Shown piece after piece: positions 58,920 through 64,000 of a stretch of 64,000 bases of DNA; the first letter of the stretch is position 1, and each line of letters begins with the position of its first letter. The stretch is from NCBI RefSeq assembly GCF_034702125.1, contig NC_085857.1, positions 53,607,546 through 53,671,545 of the forward strand, written 5' to 3'. The DNA comes from Engraulis encrasicolus. Taxonomy: Eukaryota; Chordata; Actinopteri; Clupeiformes; Engraulidae. The notes under the pieces are model-generated. The model had not been told where the DNA came from, ran no database searches, and was given only the letters and a program-made list of their open reading frames with translations. Made by a program: the position numbers and the translations under genes.

Positions 58920-60768
58920 TACAGCTCCAGGCCACTTTATTAGAATAGCATGAAAAAGTTGATTTATTTCCGTAATTCCATCAATATTGTTAAACTGTCA
59001 TGGATTATAGATTCATGGCCCAGTTTTTTAACTATTCCAATCATGCAATTGTTTATTTTTGCATATTTTGGCCTTCCAGCTAAAAAAAAAAAACATGAAT
59101 TGGGGAATTCGCATCATTAGAATATTGTAGTAAAATCAAAATTTTCTTCAGCAAAATTCGGGTCACATCAAATCAGTTGAAATTTGGTACTGTCTACATG
59201 ACATGCAATGTTCAATACTTGGTTGGTACTCTCTCTGTCTTAACACATTTGACATTACCAAATCACGGGACAACCCGTTTTTACTTCCCACGCGTTGGCT
59301 CCCAAAACTGGAAAACCCGTTTTTGAGTTTTTATTGCATATTTCATAACTAGACCCTGAACCAGAAATGCTTATTGTGTGTGATTTTGGGAGCTCTGTGA
59401 TAAATAGAACAGACGTAGATGACAGTCAAAAGTTTGTGTCATCATCTGAACATTTTAATCACAACACCAGGATCGGCGCCAACCCAAGAATATTTTTCAT
59501 AACTGTAGCCTACTATATGGAACTGTTGGTCTGCGTCGGTTACGTCTCTGTTGCGCCCTTCCCCCTCTCTGTGTAGCCTACACCTTGCCAAGTGTCTGCG
59601 ATGCTGTCATCTTTATAAACACAAGGATCGTGTTTGTATGTTGTTTCCTTAGTGCTACAGTCAGCGACCACTCTATGGCGCTTAATAGTATACTTCACAT
59701 AATAATTAGTGTACAGAAGAACACTTTCACTCCGACTGAACACACCTGGCGAATAATGCAAACCTTGGCCAGATCCTACTGCCCTACACATTGTGAACTG
59801 TGATTGGATTATTACCCTTACCTCGGATTTGATCGGCAACCAGATAAGTTGGATTCTTCATTTTGTTCTTTTATTACCCCCATGATGAAATTTGAGGCTG
59901 CTACTGTCGGTGAAGCTAGCATTGCTATGTAAACAGTAGCACGCAAGCATGGCATAGCACAATCAGCTGTTTCCCCACACAAGGATCGGAGACATTAACA
60001 CATCCGATTAACGGATTTTGTTGTTGACGTTGGACTAAATGCCTTTAGTGACGTGTTTTTGAATATGTTTTGCCTACTGCGTGTGGTGGTGTGACTACGA
60101 CCCGTTTTGTGTGGTGTGTGCAAAGATTAGTTGTGCAGGCACAGACTGTACACAAGGAACTGAAACGTACTTCCAGAGGTGAAAATGCGTTTGGTTGGTT
60201 GATACATTTGGAGGGGGAGGTGGCAGAGCAGGAGAAATGTGTCTAGTACACCAATACGGCCTTGGTTTAACTCACGATAGCTCGGCAATGAAAGCACAGA
60301 CATGCGGTTTTCACGCACTAAGAGGTGAAAGTCTCACCTTCCAAACAAGCCATAGCATGTTTCGGGGGCCCTATCACATAATATGCTATGACTGTACAAA
60401 AAACACCTAAAAATGGTTTAGAACTCTGGGAGCCTACGACATAATTCTGAAAACACCCCGGTATTCAATGTGTTAATAACTGCCATGATTCGTTTAACAT
60501 TGAAGTCAATGGCAAAAACAGTGCATGGGAGTTATGGAAGCCCAGATATCCTTGATGCTTTGCTGTCAGCTGTTCTTGTTTGTTGACCTGGTGACCCACA
60601 CTTCACTCTTCAATATACCCCGTAGATTTCCATGCCACGTTTTGGTGTTGACTCGCCAGTTTAATTCTAAATCACCAGAAATGAAACCCCATTGAAAATG
60701 AATGGGGTTTTATTTCTGGTAAGAGAGAGTACCAACCAAGTGTTGAACATTGCATGTTATGTAGACAG
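58920..60768. repeat. Dispersed repeat X, copy 2, interrupted
   Basis: 58920-59239 and 60477-60720 together match the continuous copy at 9961-10560. The far end (60722-60768) is the complement of 59189-59238 (CATGCAATGTTCAATACTTG), so this copy has a fold-back end that then abuts the Penelope-like sequence. Confidence 0.75.
59244..60472. mobile_element. TTAA-site element interrupting repeat X
   Basis: CACATTTGACATTACC and GGTATTCAATGTG are imperfect inverted ends. TTAA is on both sides (59240-59243 and 60473-60476). Copy 1 of repeat X gives the empty-site comparison. It is 1229 bp, with AACCCGTTTTT repeats near the left end and no transposase frame. It is piggyBac-like by target only. Confidence 0.8.
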
Positions 60769-61790
60769 TACATAGTCTATTTCTTCATTCAAGCCTGGAA
60801 ATTCCATTGCTTTTAGTTTCCAAATCCAAAATGTTTCTCGTTGCAATAATAACTTGAGTCTATCACCACCACATATTGATGTTTTTACAATTTCAACCCC
60901 TTGAATTTTCAGGCTTGAAGGATCACTGTGGTGTACATCCTTGTAGTGTTTGGCCATAGGGTAATCTTCATTCTGGACTCTAATTGCATACTTGTGTTCA
61001 TAAAAACGCTCTTTAAGTTTTCTTTTCGTCCTGCCAACATAAAAACATCCACACGGGCATTTAAGACAGTACACCACATATTCAGAATTGCAATTAATAA
61101 ACCCATTGGTCTTGTATTCTCTCTGTGTTCTCGGGTCATGCAAACTCTTGCTTTGGATAACTCCTCCACAATGGTTGCAAGAACCACATCTATAAGTTCC
61201 TTTTAACTCTGTCTGTAGCCATGTTTTTTGTTTGGGGGCTGGTAGGTAGCTCCTGACAAGTGTATCCTTTATAGATGGTGCTCTCTGGAATACAGTAATG
61301 GGTGGATCTGGAAAGACATTTCTTAAAAGTGGATCACTCTGCATCATCTTCCAATTAGATTTGATAATTTGTTTCATTCTTTGGGCACAACTGCTGTATT
61401 GTGTGACGAAACAAGGTCTAGAGTTAGTCTTGGCTCGGTCAGTTTTCTTATTTTTCTTTTTTAATAAATCAGACCGAGGTATTAAGCGAGCCTTCACTAT
61501 GGCATTGTCAATTAACTCTGGAGAATAGCCTCTTTTGCAGAACCATGATTTCATGTCTTGAGCTTGCTCTTCAAAATCAGTATCTCTGTCACAAATGCGT
61601 CTGAGACGCTGAAACTGGCCAAAGGGAATGTTATTTTTGAGACTTTTTGTGTGAAAGCTATCAGCCCTCAGTAGTGTATTTCTGTCACTGCTCTTCCTAT
61701 ATATAGAAGTGTGCAAAACATTGTCATCATCTATGGAAATCAACAAATCCAAGAAACTGATTGATGTTCTTGAGTATTCAATTCCATCTA
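60757..61790 (-). pseudogene. Penelope-like retroelement, C-terminal part with GIY-YIG endonuclease
   Basis: The 331-residue frame is the end of a Penelope-like pol. It opens with the segment after the polymerase core (ISFLDLLISIDDDNVLHTS, then DSFHTKSLKNNIPFGQFQRL near residues 31-50), which is typical of these elements. The linker has a CGSCNHCG cysteine motif (189-196). The GIY-YIG domain (~225-312) shows EYVVYCL, CGCFYVGRTKRKLKERF with the catalytic-type Arg, and LLQRETFWIW with Glu306. Coding sequence continues a few codons upstream (GIEYSRT) and is then cut by stops near 61785, so the reverse transcriptase core is missing. This is a 5'-truncated copy as left by target-primed reverse transcription. 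It is not functional alone. Confidence 0.85.
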
Positions 61791-61799
61791 TTCATTAGA

Positions 61800-62830
61800 T
61801 GGAGAATAGTGAAAAGACAACATATTAAGTGTTAAAACCGAGAAAAAAATATTGTTTTGGGGGACATATGTAATCATTTCTAATTTCATAAATGCAACAC
61901 GTCTCAAAAGAGTTGGGACAGGGACTAAAAGGCAGCAAATGTTGAGGAAGACTAAAAACAAAACAAAAAGACAACACTTAACAGTTAAAAACATTAACCG
62001 ATGAGATGATTTTATATTAAAAAAAACAGTGTTAATTCCTATCTTGGACATGATTTCACCAGCTTAAATGGTGGGTGTATTCCTTGTCATGTTTTGCAAT
62101 GTTTTCCTTTCTGTAGTGCTTACAGTGAGACAGGTCTTGACCAAAAGCCCACCATTTTATCACCTGCTGGTCCTTATGATGGAGCCAAACTGTTAAAACA
62201 TAGTAGAGAATGCAATTTGACCACTATGTGGCAGTAATCAAAGATCTCCCTTCAAAATATAATGCACGAGTGGCTTTTCATGCTGTTTAAAACCCATTTA
62301 TACCATTCAGCACTGTATTTAACTCTACAGATGAGTGAGAACATCTTAACCAATGCACTACTGCACCCGCATGCCATCATGGAGGCTGACTTTTAAAGTT
62401 AGCACTAACACAAGTTGGATGGTCCATTTTCACTGTAGCACAGGATGTGCGGTGCTCTATTATTGTCAAAAAAGAATGGACTTCTACAACTTCTGTAAGC
62501 AAAGGACAGTTTCCCATGTCTTCTGGGTCTATTTCAAGTGAGCTCAGGTGCTTAGGAGAATGTTACACCCCTATATCATTTGCACGCATTAAGCATTCTT
62601 AATATGGTCAATTTTCAATAGCTCTAATTCCTGGAGTGCTAGCTCTAATTCCTGGAGTGCTAGAGTGAGACTACAGCCAATATATATTTCATGATGTCAT
62701 CAACCTATACAATGATTTTAATAACAAAAATATGTCTTATACATATATGTACATGAAGTAGCCTATAAATAGATCTAAGCTCCATGTTCTCTTAAAAGAC
62801 CATAGAATGCTAAAAACAGTTACAGGAAAG
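61800..62830. other. Intergenic, dispersed repeat, no gene recognised
   Basis: Near 61890-61935 is a GCAACACGTCTCAAAAGAGTTGGGA-type dispersed repeat, and near 62620-62665 a 26-bp tandem duplication around AATTCCTGGAGTGCTAG. No convincing frame occurs. Confidence 0.5.
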
Positions 62831-62914
62831 GTACATAGTCTATTTCTTCATTCAAGCCTGGAAATTCCATTGCTTTTAGTTTCCAAATCCAAAATGTTTC
62901 TCGTTGCAATAATA
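62831..62914 (-). repeat. 84-bp second copy of the Penelope-like 3' end
   Basis: GTACATAGTCTATTTCTTCA through TCTCGTTGCAATAATA is identical to 60768-60851. It encodes only the last ~28 residues of the element, in the same orientation, and lies 38 bp from the histone stem-loop. Confidence 0.88.
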
Positions 62915-62951
62915 TACACCATTTGGTTTTGCTTTTGTGGAGGATGTGGGT

Positions 62952-62967
62952 GGCTCTTAAAAGAGCC
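62952..62967 (-). terminator. Histone mRNA 3' stem-loop
   Basis: On the minus strand this reads GGCTCTTTTAAGAGCC followed by ACC, an exact match to the canonical replication-dependent histone 3'-end hairpin. It lies 21 bp after the H2B stop. It is bound by SLBP and replaces polyadenylation. A clear purine-rich downstream element was not identified. Confidence 0.95.
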
Positions 62968-62988
62968 TTTGGGTTTGAACACTTCAGT

Positions 62989-63363
62989 TTACTTGGCGCT
63001 GGTGTACTTGGTCACTGCCTTGGTGCCCTCGGACACGGCGTGCTTGGCCAGCTCACCGGGCAGAAGCAGACGCACTGCGGTCTGGATCTCCCGGGAGGAG
63101 ACGGTGCGGCGCTTGTTGTAATGGGCCAAGCGGGAAGATTCACCGGCGATGCGCTCGAAGATGTCGTTCACGAATGAGTTCATAATGCCCATCGCCTTGG
63201 AGGAAATACCTGTGTCAGGATGAACCTGCTTCAGGACTTTGTAGACATAGATGGCGTAACTTTCCCTCCTGGTCCTCCTGCGCTTCTTGCCGGACTTCCC
63301 TGCCGTCTTCGTCACGGCTTTCTTGGATCCCTTCTTGGGTGCAGACTTCGCTGGCTCAGGCAT
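62989..63363 (-). CDS. H2B: Histone H2B, replication-dependent
   Basis: This is an intact 124-residue H2B, the usual length in fish. The start is [15 protein letters not shown]. An ATG three codons upstream is less likely because all vertebrate H2B proteins begin MPEP. The basic tail ends in [11 protein letters not shown]. The histone fold follows ([47 protein letters not shown]). The C-terminus AVTKYTSAK keeps the lysine equivalent to the ubiquitinated Lys120. H2B pairs with H2A and two dimers join the nucleosome. There is no intron, as expected for this class, and the stem-loop follows. The gene is GC-richer than its surroundings. No other histone gene lies within the window. An H2A gene may be just outside. 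Confidence 0.97.
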   Translation of the reverse strand: MPEPAKSAPKKGSKKAVTKTAGKSGKKRRRTRRESYAIYVYKVLKQVHPDTGISSKAMGIMNSFVNDIFERIAGESSRLAHYNKRRTVSSREIQTAVRLLLPGELAKHAVSEGTKAVTKYTSAK

Positions 63364-63413
63364 GTTGATCAACTCTAAAGTTTTTCAGATGTTGATCTAA
63401 GATTCGCAACTGA

Positions 63414-63420
63414 TTATATA
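63414..63420 (-). promoter_or_regulatory. TATA box of the H2B gene
   Basis: TATATAA on the minus strand, about 50 bp before the H2B start codon, a normal place for a histone TATA box with a short leader. Confidence 0.65.
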
Positions 63421-63501
63421 CGGATTGATATGTAACTAGACAACTGTTTCTCTGCGAATCCAAAAGCACCAAATGCCACATCAAGTTATTCTCGCATCAC
63501 G

Positions 63502-63506
63502 ATTGG
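63502..63506 (-). promoter_or_regulatory. CCAAT box of the H2B gene
   Basis: ACCAAT on the minus strand, about 85 bp upstream of the TATA box. CCAAT boxes at such positions are common in H2B promoters. A perfect octamer ATTTGCAT was not found. Confidence 0.5.
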
Positions 63507-63519
63507 TTAGTTTTAAGAA

Positions 63520-64000
63520 GCAACTCAAACTCCACCCACATTTCATTTTCCCTTGTCCCCATCCTTGTTCTGTTCTCTTGCCGCTCTTTCAACGAACAAG
63601 TGCTGATGATATCTCATTCAACTTGCCTTTTTATTCCGCAAAATGGAACATCCAAACAAAAACAATATAGGCCTATTCATGATACGCTTCACAAAAAATA
63701 CGATTTTCTTACTCTGAAATGGATTATGACTACTTATTTAAGGTTATTCTTATCGATTAAGTGCTAAATGGCAATAGTCGAGTACCGACATCAGTCAAAA
63801 TTCCTCGTGCAATTACACCCCTGATAATACGTGAGTTTTAATACGTGCCAAACCAACTGTTTGCTACCAGCAGCTCAACTTTAACGTGCAAAATTGAAAT
63901 CACTTTGGTCACCTGTACATTTTACATGAATTCGCTTCATTTTACAGTATAGATCTGATAGTAGCATCATTGGCGCCATTCAGTGCATTGTAGTTACATA
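63520..64000. other. Right end of the window, no gene recognised
   Basis: AT-rich sequence with short frames only. If the usual divergent H2A-H2B pairing applies, an H2A gene would be expected to the right, but none begins here. Confidence 0.5.

Noticed and set aside
63364..63372. H2B start three codons upstream (MINMPEP)
   Set aside because: Vertebrate H2B proteins begin at MPEP. The upstream ATG is probably leader sequence.

Overview
This 64-kb window is eukaryotic and most likely from a ray-finned (teleost) fish. The evidence is spliced C2H2 zinc-finger genes with canonical GT/AG introns, a metazoan replication-dependent H2B gene with a histone 3' stem-loop, a Tc1 transposon with DD34E spacing, many hAT, Harbinger, TTAA-type and Tc1 non-autonomous elements, and long CA/CT/GA microsatellites. 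The species cannot be fixed from the sequence. All coordinates and splice sites were read by eye.

Three zinc-finger loci lie on the + strand. Locus Z0 (2-808) is cut by the window edge and has a decayed C-terminus. Gene A (exons 11777-12098, 19824-19960, 20548-20731, 21086-21882) joins in frame to a predicted 479-residue protein. Gene B (37564-37882, 38633-38703, 41080-41263, 45789-46559, 48075-48185, 51522-52165) joins in frame to a predicted 699 residues. A and B share leader sequence, exon order, intron phases, the length of exon 3, a C-terminal tail and 3' flank, so they arose by segmental duplication. Their shared N-terminal exons carry two SUMO-consensus-like motifs (VKTE in both; IKAE in B only). 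An orphan splice acceptor at 24.3 kb looks like the remnant of a further copy. B has lost the ATG used by A and must start about eight codons downstream if translated.

Almost everything else is transposon-derived. Clear elements with target-site duplications are: Tc1 at 1805-3422; hAT-type elements at 4156, 15212, 17625, 33272, 34222, 43216 and 48707; TTAA-site elements at 39018, 48822 and 59244; and a 6.35-kb element at 52226-58574 inserted in the 3' flank of gene B. From 27650 to 35708 one old hAT-type element carries at least five younger elements, some nested two deep. A ~145-bp tandem array (25.3-27.4 kb) is split by a Harbinger-like element that itself contains a second copy of its own family.

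The right end holds the C-terminal part of a Penelope-like retroelement (GIY-YIG domain, minus strand, 60757-61790), an 84-bp second copy of its 3' end at 62831-62914, and an intact H2B gene (62989-63363, minus strand). No previously unknown multi-gene system is evident. The most interesting material is the zinc-finger duplication, its dating by transposon insertions, and several unusual fold-back and nested elements.
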